64,000 nucleotides of DNA. Source: Saprospiraceae bacterium. GTDB taxonomy: Bacteria; Bacteroidota; Bacteroidia; Chitinophagales; Saprospiraceae. The notes under the pieces were generated by a model. The model did not search any database. It saw nothing but the letters and a program-made list of their open reading frames with translations, and was not told where the DNA came from. Below, piece by piece: positions 51,690 through 61,347 of the stretch. A program made the position numbers and the translations under genes. The first letter of the stretch is position 1; the number at the start of each line of letters is the position of its first letter. The DNA lies in NCBI GenBank assembly GCA_016715405.1, contig JADKAE010000011.1:177836-241835 (forward strand), written 5' to 3'.

Positions 51690-51770
51690 GGGAGTGGGAG
51701 AGGGTGGGAGAGTGGGAGTGTGGGAGCAAAACTTCTCACCCTCTCACCCTCTCACCCTCTCACACTCCCT
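51690..51770. repeat. 'GGGAGAGTGGGAG' quasi-palindrome between convergent genes
   Basis: Left arm GTGGGAGAGGGTGGGAGAGT, right arm CTCACCCTCTCACCCTCTCACACTCCCTCC. It begins right after the miaE stop and supplies the stop codon of the convergent esterase (TCA at 51760-51762). Confidence 0.85.
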
Positions 51771-52431
51771 CCTTCGCCCACTGCCGCAGCACCTCTCTAT
51801 CAATTTCGTGTTTTCCTTCGAATGTGTGGATTTGCAGGGGCAGGCCGGTATCGGCCAGCCATTGGCTTTGCGTGGCTATGCGTTCTTCGGTGAGGTATTG
51901 ATCTTGCAGGCCGTAGACGAAATGCAGCGATTTTTCCTGAAAATAGGGCAACAGCGGTTTGTAGTCGATATCTTCGGGCAGTCCGCCGGCCCACAGCAGG
52001 AGCACATCGAAATGGGGCAATTGGCGGGTTATCCAGCGGAGTTGTGTAGCGCAGCCCTGTGAAAACCCAGCCAGCACGATGCGGGTTTGAGGGGGGAGTT
52101 GGGTTACAAAATACTCGTACAGCGTAGACAGATAAGCCACGTAATCCTCGATTTCTGCGAGGCGGTCGTCTTTGGTCATCCACGAGGCGCCCACATCTCC
52201 GCTCACGCCTTCCCAATAAAAGCGGGAGAGGCCTTCGGGCGCTACTACCAGCGTTTCTTCATCGAGGATAGCTTCAAATTTGCGGATAAACTGCCCTGCC
52301 AGTTGGCCATACCCATGACAAGTTATCCAGAGGGTTTTGATGTGCGGACCGGGCGTTCCCAGCGTATAATAGCGAGCCGTACGAGCCACTGTGAGATGGT
52401 GTGCCTGCGGCTCGGGCTTAGTTTTTGTCAT
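51760..52431 (-). CDS. phospholipase/carboxylesterase family hydrolase
   Basis: About 223 residues from ATG at 52431, which overlaps the last codons of the upstream gene by 14 bp (translational coupling). WITCHGYGQLAGQFIRKF gives the oxyanion region, and VVAPEGLSRFYWEG follows. LAGFSQGCATQLRW carries the nucleophile Ser, YGLQDQYLTEER the Asp, and FEGKHEIDREVL the His. A predicted cytoplasmic esterase. The final residues (WAKEGV, stop) are read from the adjacent repeat. Confidence 0.87.
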   Translation of the reverse strand: MTKTKPEPQAHHLTVARTARYYTLGTPGPHIKTLWITCHGYGQLAGQFIRKFEAILDEETLVVAPEGLSRFYWEGVSGDVGASWMTKDDRLAEIEDYVAYLSTLYEYFVTQLPPQTRIVLAGFSQGCATQLRWITRQLPHFDVLLLWAGGLPEDIDYKPLLPYFQEKSLHFVYGLQDQYLTEERIATQSQWLADTGLPLQIHTFEGKHEIDREVLRQWAKEGV

Positions 52432-53358
52432 TGCCGAAGATGTCTTTCTTTTTCGATTTTTCGTCGAATACCGGATGGGGCACCGGGGCGGTGTCTTGCG
52501 AATCGTTGAATACTTTGTCGACATATATCCAGGCGCCTTTCTGGAATTTATAACCATCGTAGCTGCCGTCGGGCAGGTTGGTGGGGCCTTCGCCGTATTG
52601 TCCCATCATTGTGAGCAGGTGATCGAAAATGATCATCTCGTACGATTCGTCGTAGTTGAGTTTCACCGACGAATCGGCGGAATACTGCAGCACGACCCTG
52701 TTCTTGAAGCTTTGGGGTTTCCCTTCGGGTTTGTGGACAAAAACGGGTGCGCCAAAGACGGGTTGCCCCTTGTCGTCGAAAGTGAGTACGTCGATAAGTT
52801 TGCGCTTGTGGAAAAAGCGGTAGGCGTCAAAGCCGAACAGCAGGTAGTATTTGCTGCCTTTGGGGCCTTTGCATTCTTTCATATTGTAATACACCGATCC
52901 GTACCATTGTTCGGGCGGCAGCACCAGTTCCTCCAGGCTACTCTCTTCGATCTGTTGGGAACGGTCGATAAGCGGGAATAATTGGAGTTCGCTGCCGCGT
53001 TTCTGGATAGCGCCGTAGTAGCGGTATTCATTTACGTCGACGTACAATTGCCAGGTAAACACCCGGAACGAGCTGTCGGGGGGGTATTGTATCGATATAG
53101 ATTTTGCCCTTTGAAAGGATAATAAAATGAATTGGGCGTTTTCAGGGCTTCTTTCAGGCTGGTAATCAACTTCTGGCAGGCGCCGAAGCGGTATTCGGGC
53201 AGCGAGTCGTTAACCACGGCGTAGGCCAACAGGGCTATGGTATCCTCGTAGGCATCCAGCCGGGTGAGTTGTTCCGGATTAAGTGTGGGCCCCCTTTGGG
53301 CTTTTGCCGTTCCCAAAGCCAACAAGCCGATAAAGGCGATAAACAGTATGTTTTTCAT
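52418..53358 (-). CDS. secreted protein of unknown function, one frameshift
   Basis: About 313 residues. Signal peptide MKNILFIAFIGLLALGTAKAQ. A break near 53075 (one base in a C/G run) joins the N-terminal helical part (LNPEQLTRLDAYEDTIALLA) to a beta-rich domain (VFTWQLYVDVNEYRYYGAIQ, EQWYGSVYYNMKECKGPKGS, KYYLLFGFDAYRFFHKRKLI, VQYSADSSVKLNYDE-like). I recognise it only as a type of conserved hypothetical in Saprospiraceae-like genomes. It overlaps the downstream esterase gene by 14 bp. Confidence 0.7.
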
Positions 53359-53500
53359 GCAGACAGCGAATTTTCAACTGCTTCAAAACGAAGAACGCAG
53401 GGCGCATATTTTGACGGTGGACATACATTCCTGCATATTGAGCGTTATTTAACAACCCGCTAATGTATTTTGGGGTTTTATTTTAAAAAAAATACACTTT

Positions 53501-55340
53501 ATGAAAAAAAACATACTCGCAGCTATTGCCTTATTACTCACTGTGGCTGCCCTTGCGCAGCCGAAAGTCGGAATACAGGTATACGCTTCCGGCTTTACCC
53601 GTCCCGTAGATATTGTAAACGCTGGGGATGAACGTTTGTTTATCGTGGAGCAAAGAGGTGTTATCCGCATCATCGACGGCGCCGGACAGGTATTGCCCTC
53701 GCCGTTTCTCGATATTGACGCCCGGGTGAATTCGGCCTCCAACGAGCGCGGCTTGCTGGGCCTCGTCTTTCATCCTGACTATGCCGAAAACGGTTTTTTT
53801 TATGTAAATTATACCAATAACAGCGGCGATACCCATATTTCCCGCTTCCGGGTATCGGCGGGCAATCCCAATGTCGCTGACCCCGACAGCGAGAAAATTT
53901 TGATCGTGGAAGACCAGCCGTTTAGCAACCACAACGCCGGCGACCTCAACTTCGGTCCCGACGGCTACCTGTACTTCGGGTTCGGCGACGGCGGCTCGGG
54001 CGGCGACCCCCAGGCGATGGGCCAAAACCGGCAGCGGCTGCTGGGCAAAATGATCCGAATCGACGTGGACAACGGCGACCCCTACGCCATTCCGCCCACC
54101 AACCCTTATGCGAATAGCGCCGATACCTGCACGAAATCTGGGCTGGCGTGCGCAACCCCTGGCGTTTCAGCTTCGACCGCCTCACCGGCGATATGTGGAT
54201 TGCTGACGTAGGCCAGGATGCCTGGGAAGAAATCGACTTCCAACCGGCCTCCAGTACGGGCGGTGAAAACTACGGCTGGCGCTGTTACGAAGGCTTAGCG
54301 CCCTACAATACTTCAGGTTGTGGCCCTCAAAATCAATACGTGCCCCCCATTCATGTGTATGCCAATACCTCCAGTGTAGGCTGCTCGGTAACCGGCGGCT
54401 TTGTGTACCGCGGCAGCAATTTCCCCGACCTCTACGGCTATTACGTTTATGCCGACTATTGCAGCGGTCGCATCTGGACCCTTCGCCCCAATACCCAGGG
54501 CGGCGGCTGGACCAACGAGTTTATGATGCAAGGGCCTTCTTCCCAGTTCAGCTCCTTTGGTGAAGACCAGTTTGGAGAAATATACCTGGCCGGCCTCGGT
54601 AACGGCAATATATACCGGGTAGTGGAATTGTGCCAGCCTTTCAGTGTTACGGGCACGGCTACTAACGTAAGTTGCCCCGGCGCTGGCGACGGCACGATTG
54701 CACTTGACATCGATAACAATACAGCGAGTTACACCATCGCTTGAGTACCGGCGCCGACGATCCCGGTTTATCGGGCCTTTCTGCCGGCACATACGGCGTT
54801 ACCGCCACCAACAACATCGGCTGCGTGCGCAGCCTCGAGTTTCAAATCGTAGAACCCGATCCGCCCTTCATCGAACTGACCGCCGACGGCGCTGCGCTTG
54901 CCGCCTCTCAAGGTTTTGCCTCCTATATATGGCTGCTCAACGGCGAGCCGGTCGACAGTACCCAGGAAGCCACCTTTACCGCTACCCAATCGGGCGATTA
55001 CAGCGTATTGGTGACTGATGCCAGCGGTTGTTCTTTTTCTTCCGGCTCGGTAAGTGTAGTCGTAAGCGGAATTTCTGAGGCCGAATTGGGCCTTACCAGG
55101 CTGGTGGTGTCTCCCAATCCATTCACTAATGCGCTGCGTATAGAGATGGATGCTCCCAGGGCTACTACCTACCGCCTTCGCCTCATGGATACGCGCGGCC
55201 AAACGCTGTACCAATGGGAAGAACCGGTAGCCCGCGGCTGGCGCAAAGACCTCGAATTGTCGCAATTGCCCACCGGTATGTATTTGCTGGGCATTAGTGC
55301 GAATGGGAAGGAGTTGGTGCGGAAGGTGCAGAAGCAGTAG
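53501..55340 (+). CDS. secreted PQQ-dependent sugar (sorbosone) dehydrogenase-like protein with T9SS domain, frameshifted
   Basis: About 613 residues from ATG at 53501. Signal peptide KNILAAIALLLTVAALAQ. The six-bladed GSDH propeller is typical: GFTRPVDIVNAGDERLFIVE, NERGLLGLVFHPDYAENGFF, NHNAGDLNFGPDGYLYFGFG, RNPWRFSFDRLTGDMWIADV, TGGFVYRGSNFPDLYGYYVY. After the propeller comes an SprB-type repeat (SCPGAGDGTIALDI, GVTATNNIGC) and a C-terminal sorting domain (VVSPNPFTNALRIEM ... GMYLLGI). Breaks near 54135 and 54742 each need one base. Predicted surface aldose dehydrogenase; the cofactor is inferred from the family. Confidence 0.88.
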
Positions 55341-55509
55341 GCGGAATTACGAATGGGGATTTCGGATTTCGGAATGCGGATTTATCAGAGAACAATCCGA
55401 AAACCTAAAAATATTCGTAAGATTCCAAATTCAGGTGATTTGTAAGGATGTTGTTGAAAATCCAACAAAACATTTTCGGATTAGAAATAATATACTTACA
55501 TTTGCATAA

Positions 55510-55881
55510 AATCACCTGATAAATGAAAATGAAAACGTACAACAGCTGCGGCAGTGGCTGCAAACAGGAGAAGCGCCGATAATCCGGATGCGATTTTTCC
55601 TTGAAGTAATAGCTCCCGAATTGACCCGCCGGCACCGCGGAGAAGTCATCACCGATGACGACACCAGGTCGCTTGTCTTGCGGGCTTGTGCCGGGCTGCT
55701 CGGCACATCCACTCCCGAATTAGCCCATATGGTGCAATTGAGGGTGCGGTTTTTTCAACTGCAACACGGCGTGTTCGGCATCGAAGCCGGACAGGGGTCT
55801 TATTGTTTTTTTGAAGACCTGCGCCTGGGCGTCCTTATGCTGATTACCAACCAATACGGGGTATGGTTTGGGCACCTGTAG
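55510..55881 (+). CDS. small protein of unknown function
   Basis: About 120 residues. The frame is open from 55510 and clearly coding from NENVQQLRQWLQTGEAPIIR through MRFFLEVIAPELTRRHRGEV to GVLMLITNQYGVWFGHL. The start is unresolved: an ATG at 55523 is one frame off and may be joined by a homopolymer indel in the A-run that follows. Mixed alpha/beta, no signal peptide, no family recognised. The last two codons and stop (CAC CTG TAG) lie in the palindrome at 55872. Confidence 0.5.
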   Translation, partial: NHLINENENVQQLRQWLQTGEAPIIRMRFFLEVIAPELTRRHRGEVITDDDTRSLVLRACAGLLGTSTPELAHMVQLRVRFFQLQHGVFGIEAGQGSYCFFEDLRLGVLMLITNQYGVWFGHL

Positions 55882-55911
55882 AGACGCGATGCATCGCGTC
55901 TCTACAGGTGC
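55872..55911. repeat. perfect 40-bp palindrome supplying stop codons to both flanking genes
   Basis: GCACCTGTAGAGACGCGATG followed by its exact inverse complement, no loop. The plus-strand gene ends HL-stop at 55879-55881, and the minus-strand amidase ends HL-stop at 55904-55902, symmetrically inside the arms. The core TAGAGACGCGATGCATCGCG resembles a palindrome that I recall from many cyanobacterial and other genomes. Confidence 0.95.
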
Positions 55912-57378
55912 GCCACCTTATCCATCCACGGCCAGGCCTCCTCGAGCTGGCTGGCCAGGCGGAGCAGGATATCGTCGTTGCCGAGGGCGGCGGTGAACAT
56001 CACGCCTACGGGCAGGTTGTCGGGCGTCCAATGCAGGGGTACCGACATCGAGGGCTGGCCGGTCATGTTGGCCAGTGGGGTAAAGGGGATGTAGGCAAAG
56101 GTTTTATCGGCAAGCGGCCCCACGTTGGCTTTGAGCAGCGGGGTGAGGTTCAGGGCGCCCACCATTTCCAGCAGCCGCTTTTCGGAAGCTGTAGGCTGCA
56201 AGGCGCCTACCTCAAAGGGCGCCGTGGCGCAGGTAGGCGTTATCAGGATGTCATATTTTTGGTGGAAGGCGCCATTGCGGCGGTAAAGGTCATTCCACTT
56301 GCCGCGAGCATAGGCAAAATCGCCGGCTGTATACACTTTGCCGAGCATGCCAAGTGCCCAGGTAGTGGCTTCTACGTCGGATCGGCGCACAGGCCGGCCT
56401 ATGTCGTCGGCCATTCTGCGTAGCGCCGCAGCGGTTTCACCAAACACCATCATGATGAAGGTCTGGGTGAGATCTTCTTTTGCAGGGAAAATCTACCTCT
56501 TCCACGGCATAACCCAGCGACTCCAGCAATTTAGCTGTATTGTGAACTGCTTCTACATTGTGCGAATCTACCTCCATGCCGAGCGGGTGTTTGGTAGTAA
56601 ATCCAAACCGCAGTGGGCCGGGATCGGCGCCCATTTCCTCGATAAACGGACGCACAGGCTGGCGCAGCAGGTAAGGCTCACCGGGCGTCTCTGCAATGAT
56701 GGCGTCGAGAAAAGCTGCTGTGTCGCGCACGCTGCGGCTCACGCAGCCTTCGGTGACGGCGCCGCTCCACATTTCGCCGATAGTGGGGCCCAGGCTGATT
56801 AGTCCGCGGCTGGGCTTAAGTCCGAACAAGCCGTTGCACGACGCTGGGATGCGAATAGAACCCCCGCCGTCGCTGGCGGTGGCAATGGGCGTAATGCCGG
56901 CCGCGACGGCCGCCGCCGACCCGCCGCTGGAGCCGCCGGCGGTGCGAGAAGTATTCCAGGGGTTGCGCGTGGGGCCGAAAGCCCTGGGTTCGGTGTAAGG
57001 CGTCAGTCCTAATTCGGGTAAATTGGTTTTACCCATAAATACAAAACCCGCCTGCCGGAAACGTTCCACCACGTAGCTATCTTCTTGGATACATAACCTT
57101 ATAACCGGCGCAACCGTTTTGCAAAGGGTATCCCTTGAGGTGCAATGCCAGGTCTTTGAGCAAAAAGGCACGCCGGCAAATGGCGAATTCGTGTCTACCT
57201 CGCCGGCCATCTTTTTGGCGAGGTCGTATAAGGGATAAATAATGGCGTTGATAGAAGGGTTGACGGCTTCGGCTCTGTTGATGGCAACTTCCAGAAATTC
57301 AGCGGGTTGTACGTCTTTGTTGCGCACCAATGCGGCAAGCTCTAATGCGTCGTAACGGCGATATTCATCGAATGTCAT
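55902..57378 (-). CDS. amidase signature family protein, frameshifted
   Basis: About 492 residues from ATG at 57378 (MTFDEYRRYDALELAALVRN). Amidase-signature Ser-Ser-Lys triad: Lys in GVPFLLKDL after restoring one T in a T-run near 57165, cis-Ser and nucleophile Ser in AGGSSGGSAAAVAAGITPIA and SDGGGSIRIPAS. The C-terminal half (YDILITPTCATAPFEVGAL, NMTGQPSMSVPLHWTPDNLP) fits. Further breaks lie near 57090 and 56480. Amide substrate unknown; not obviously GatA because gatB and gatC are absent. It is divergent from the PLP decarboxylase. Confidence 0.87.
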
Positions 57379-57434
57379 GAGGTAGATTTTATTACCCGAA
57401 AAATAGATAAATCTTTGCGAATAAAATACGTGCC

Positions 57435-58853
57435 ATGCATCCAATTATTCGAGAAGTTTATGATGCCGAAATATTCAGACGTGAAGGCCACCAGCTGGTC
57501 GACCTGCTGGCCGATTATCTGCGCGATGTAGCCGCCACAGATCAATGGTCGGCGCTGACCTGGCAGTCGCCCGAAGCGGCTTTCGATTTTTTGGAACGGC
57601 ATGTGGCGGAATAGCGACGGCGACCGCAGCAGCTCTTCAAAGAAACCCTTGCCCGTTCTATCCATTTGCACCATCCGCACTACATGGGCCACCAGATCAA
57701 TCCGCCGGCGCCAGCTGCTTTTCTATCCAGCCTGCTTGTCGACGCACTCAACAACGGCATGGGCGTTTTTGAAATGGGCATGGCCGGCACGGCTATGGAA
57801 AGGGTGGTGATCAAAACTACGGCAAAAGCGATGGGATTGGGCGACTATGCCGACGGCTTTATTACTTCGGGCGGCACCCTGGCCAACCTCACTGCGCTAT
57901 TGGCAGCTCGCAGCGCCAAAGCACCCGAGGCAGTGTGGGAAGAAGGCGCCCAAAGCCGGCTGGCGTTGCTGGTGTCGGAAGAATCGCACTATTGCATCGA
58001 CCGCGCTGCGCGTATCATGGGCTGGGGCGATGCGGGGGTAATCAAAGTGCCCGCCGACGAACACTATGCCATGCGCACCGAATTGCTGGAAGATTACTAC
58101 CGGCAAGCTCAGAAAGATGGCCTGACAGTGATAGCCGTGGTAGGCAGCGCCTGCGCTACCTCTACAGGTTCCTTCGACAACCTCGAGGCTATTGGCGCTT
58201 TCTGCCGCCAACGCGATCTCTGGTTTCACGTCGACGGCGCCCACGGTGGGGCGCTGGCATTTTCGGGAAATTACAAGCATTTGCTAAAAGGCATTGAAAG
58301 CGCCGACTCGGTGGTCATGGATTTTCACAAGATGTTGCTGGCGCCGGCTATTGCTACCGCCTTGATCTTTCGGGAGGGCAATCAGGGTTATCACACTTTC
58401 CACCAGCGCGCCCAATACCTCTGGGCCGACGCAGAGCAAACCGAGTGGCACAACCTGGCCAAACGCACCTTTGAATGCACAAAGCAGATGATGAGCCTCA
58501 AGATCTATGCGATTTTGTACGCTCACGGCCTTGATTTGTGGGACGCTTATGTGACGCAGATGTGCGACTTGGGCAAAACCATGGCAGAATTAATCGAAGC
58601 CAAACCGGGGTTTGAATTGGCCGTGGCGCCGCAGTGCAATATCGTTTGCTTTCGGTACGTGCCCGAAGGCGCCGCTCCCGAATCGCTTAACGCACTAAAT
58701 CAAACCATTCGGCAACAAATTATCGAAAAAGGCGATTTTTATATTGTACAAACTATGCTACGGGGTAAGGCTTATTTGCGCGTTACACTGGCAAATCCGT
58801 TTACAAGCAAGGAAGACCTGGAAACCTTGCTGAATGAAATCGTAAAGTCGTAA
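57435..58853 (+). CDS. group II PLP-dependent amino-acid decarboxylase with in-frame TAG
   Basis: About 472 residues from ATG at 57435 (MHPIIREVYDAEIFRREGHQ). Pyridoxal-dependent decarboxylase (DDC/GAD/tyrosine-decarboxylase family). LHHPHYMGHQINPPAPAAFL is the N-terminal substrate region, ITSGGTLANLTALLAAR binds phosphate, and WFHVDGAHGGAL holds the Asp. The PLP lysine is in VVMDFHKMLLAP. A TAG at 57612-57614 interrupts the frame with the same frame continuing on both sides, either a base error (for example CAG) or two compensating indels. The stop codon TAA is part of a CGTAAAGT repeat. Amino-acid specificity cannot be assigned. Confidence 0.87.
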
Positions 58854-58872
58854 AGTCGTATAGTCTCAAAGT
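58841..58872. repeat. short 'CGTAAAGTCGTATAGT' repeat
   Basis: CGTAAAGTCGTAAAGTCGTA then TAGTCTCAAAGT. Same motif as the right arm of 5836-5927. It overlaps the last three codons of the decarboxylase and ends 8 bp before murQ. Confidence 0.65.
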
Positions 58873-58879
58873 ACGTATC

Positions 58880-59674
58880 ATGGAAAAAATCACCGAATCT
58901 CCCTCGCACTACCGGCATTTGGAACAAAAAAGCACCCGCGAACTGCTCACCGGTATCAACCGCGAGGATCAAAGCGTGGCCCTGGCCGTGGAGCGGGTTA
59001 TCCCGGCTATCGAGGCCTTGGTGGATGCTGCGGCAGCGCAAATGAAAGAAGGCGGCCGGCTCATCTACATCGGGGCGGGCACCAGCGGCCGACTCGGCAT
59101 CCTCGACGCCTCGGAGTGCCCGCCTACCTACGGCGTGCCCGAAGACCTGGTAATCGGAATCATAGCCGGCGGGGAAATCGCCGTGCGAAAATCGGTGGAA
59201 AATGCCGAAGACGATACCGCCCAAGCCTGGAAGGATTTGCAGCAATTGTTTGTAAACGAGCAGGATATCGTGGTGGGCATCACCGCTTCGGGCACAACCC
59301 CTTACGTGGTTCACGGATTAAAACACTGCCGCGAAAATGGCATCGCCACCGGTTGTATTACCTGCAATCCCGGCATGCCCGTAGCCCAATACGCCGATTT
59401 TCCCATCGAAGTGATTACCGGGCCCGAGTTCGTGACCGGCAGCACGCGCATGAAGGCCGGCACCGCGCAGAAGATGATTCTCAATATGATCTCCACCAGC
59501 GTGATGATCAAATTGGGCCGGGTGTTGGATAACAAGATGGTGGATATGCAACTCAATAACGCCAAGTTATTCGACCGCGGCGCCCGGATGCTGATGCAGG
59601 CCCGGGGTTTGACTTATGAAGAGGCGATGGAGTTGTTGGAGCGGTGTGGTAGTGTGCGGAAGGCTATGCAGTAA
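58880..59674 (+). CDS. murQ: N-acetylmuramic acid 6-phosphate etherase
   Basis: 264 residues, slightly shorter than the usual 270-300. It cleaves the lactyl ether of MurNAc-6-phosphate to GlcNAc-6-phosphate during peptidoglycan recycling. SIS-fold motifs: GGRLIYIGAGTSGRLGILDA, the catalytic Glu in ASECPPTYG, a second acid in KSVENAEDD, VGITASGTTPYV for phosphate, and EFVTGSTRMKAGTAQKM. No frame break. It is followed by a BadF-type kinase gene, a pairing that recalls the murK/murQ genes of Tannerella. Confidence 0.96.
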   Translation: MEKITESPSHYRHLEQKSTRELLTGINREDQSVALAVERVIPAIEALVDAAAAQMKEGGRLIYIGAGTSGRLGILDASECPPTYGVPEDLVIGIIAGGEIAVRKSVENAEDDTAQAWKDLQQLFVNEQDIVVGITASGTTPYVVHGLKHCRENGIATGCITCNPGMPVAQYADFPIEVITGPEFVTGSTRMKAGTAQKMILNMISTSVMIKLGRVLDNKMVDMQLNNAKLFDRGARMLMQARGLTYEEAMELLERCGSVRKAMQ

Positions 59675-59680
59675 TTAATT

Positions 59681-59775
59681 AACCGCAGAGGACGCAGAGT
59701 TACACAGAGGTTTCGCAGAGCGAGCGTTTCTATGACTCTGTGAAACCTCTGTGTAACTCTGCGTCCTCTGCGGTA
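59681..59775. repeat. 'ACCGCAGAGGACGCAGAG' quasi-palindrome
   Basis: Left arm AACCGCAGAGGACGCAGAGT...CACAGAGGTTTCGCAGAG, right arm CTCTGTGAAACCTCTGTGTA...CTGCGTCCTCTGCGGT. Close to perfect. It lies between murQ and the kinase gene, inside a likely operon. Confidence 0.88.
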
Positions 59776-59789
59776 AAAAAAACAACATA

Positions 59790-60630
59790 ATGTTACTACT
59801 AATAGACAGTGGGGCACCAGGGCATCCTGGGCATTTTGCAGGGATGGCCAAGAAATCCTACGGCTAAAAACCGATGGTTTACATCCCCTTTTTATGTCTG
59901 ATGAACAAATCAATGCCATATTGATGCAGGTTCGCGCCCAGTCGCCGCAGTCGCCCGAGGCCATTTTCTACTACGGTGCGGGCTGCAAAAGCGAAGCCAT
60001 GCAGCAGCGACTGGTACAACTGATGAGCCATATCTTCGAAGGCGCCAGGGTAGAGGTGAATACCGATTTATTGGGCACGGCCCGGGCGCTTTGCCAGCGT
60101 TCGCCGGGCATAGCCTGTATTTTGGGCACGGGTTCTAACGCTTGTCTGTACGATGGCAACGCGATTGTCTCTAATATCGGCGGCTGGGGTTACGTATTGG
60201 GCGACGAAGGCAGCGGCGCCGCCATGGGCAAGCAACTCCTGGCCGACTACCTGTCGGGCCTCGTGCCTGCTGATCTGAAAGGCGAATTAGAAACGACTTT
60301 CCAACTATCTCATGATTTTATTATCGACTCTGTGTACCGACAACCGAAACCCAGTCGTTTTTTGGCTTCCTTTGCGCCGTACATTCTTTCACACGCTGAT
60401 GAATCTTATTTTCACAAATTGGCTTACGATCAATTTGTTTTATTTCTCACCCAATACGTCAGCATCTATCCGCAGAGCGCCCAATGGCCGGTGCATTTAC
60501 GGGGTCGGTGGCCTGGTATTTTCGGGAGATTCTGGTGGAGGCAGTGAGCGCCCAAGGGCTTAAGCTTGGTAATGTCTTGGTTGATCCTATGGAAGGACTT
60601 GTGTTATTTCATAATGAAAAAAAATGGTAG
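59790..60630 (+). CDS. BadF/BadG/BcrA/BcrD-type amino-sugar kinase (MurNAc/GlcNAc kinase-like), frameshifted
   Basis: About 280 residues from ATG at 59790. ASKHA kinase motifs: LLLIDSG (phosphate 1, then a break near 59815 where one base restores ATRASWAFCRDG), FYYGAGC, VNTDLLGTARALCQ, GIACILGTGSNACLYDG (phosphate 2) and GWGYVLGDEGSGAAMGKQLL. A second break near 60497 restores FTGSVAWYFREILVEA and the stop TAG at 60628. Family members phosphorylate GlcNAc or MurNAc. Adjacency to murQ favours MurNAc 6-kinase (inference). Confidence 0.88.
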
Positions 60631-60640
60631 GCTACTTTAA

Positions 60641-61016
60641 CTATACCTGCTCGTGAGCATTCACACAAACCAGGCTCTGATTTTTGAAAATCAGAAATAT
60701 TGCGAGTAACCAATGTCAAGTCATATACAAGAGCAGTCGCGGCGATAATAGCATCAGGTAATTTGATTTTATATTGCTTTCTCAATTTTTGAACAACATC
60801 ATCAGTTAGAGATAATACATGAAATAATAAAATCTATAAGTATTTGATTTTCAGGCACTGATCCATTGTAGCTTAATAGTTAAATCTGGTTAATAACCGA
60901 AGACAATGCAAGTTATTATTGATAACATTTTCAACCCAAACACTTCCGCCAGGAGGCAAAGTACCGCCTAAAAATTCAATAACTGTATTCGTGTCAATTA
61001 AATATTGCGTTCCCAT
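60641..61016 (-). pseudogene. PIN-domain (VapC-like) toxin, several frameshifts
   Basis: ATG at 61016 starts MGTQYLIDTNTVIEFLGG, the PIN N-terminal acidic motif (D-T-N). The C-terminal half, in other frames, reads LPDAIIAATALVYDLTLVTR then NISDFQKSEPGL and VNAHEQV, typical VapC. At least three frame changes lie between 60920 and 60660, more per length than in neighbouring genes. The toxin may therefore be truly decayed, or the AT-rich homopolymers were hard to sequence. The start overlaps the antitoxin gene by 19 bp, as usual for VapBC. VapC proteins are Mg-dependent endoribonucleases. Confidence 0.7.
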
Positions 61017-61206
61017 TCCTTACGGCTTTGCTCGACTTCATGTAACATCTTTTCAGCTGTTTCTTTAGAAATACTTCAGCCATTGCCGCTTGGCGCTGTT
61101 GTGTTTTTGTTTCGACCAAACGTAAAATATGAAGTTGCTCCAATTGCTGAAGCAAAGGCAAGGCGTTGTCATTGAGTAATTCGACGGTTATTATTTGCAT
61201 GGCCAT
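60998..61206 (-). CDS. small antitoxin-like protein upstream of PIN toxin, one frameshift
   Basis: About 69 residues from ATG at 61206: MAMQIITVELLNDNALPLLQ, QLEQLHILRLVETK, then after a break near 61070 SKETAEKMLHEVEQSRKEWE and the stop TAA at 60998. Short beta strand followed by helices, as in antitoxins paired with PIN toxins in Bacteroidota. AT-rich like the toxin. Position and overlap are the main evidence for its role. Confidence 0.6.
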
Positions 61207-61347
61207 ATTATTAAAGCTTGAATTGTAACAAATTTAAACATTTTTTGACGGATTGGTTCCTCGTTTGAGAAAACTTAGTTAGGTTGACCATTTACTGGAC
61301 GCTCGTTTCGACTCCGCTCAACGAACGACTTGGATCGAGTCGCACAG

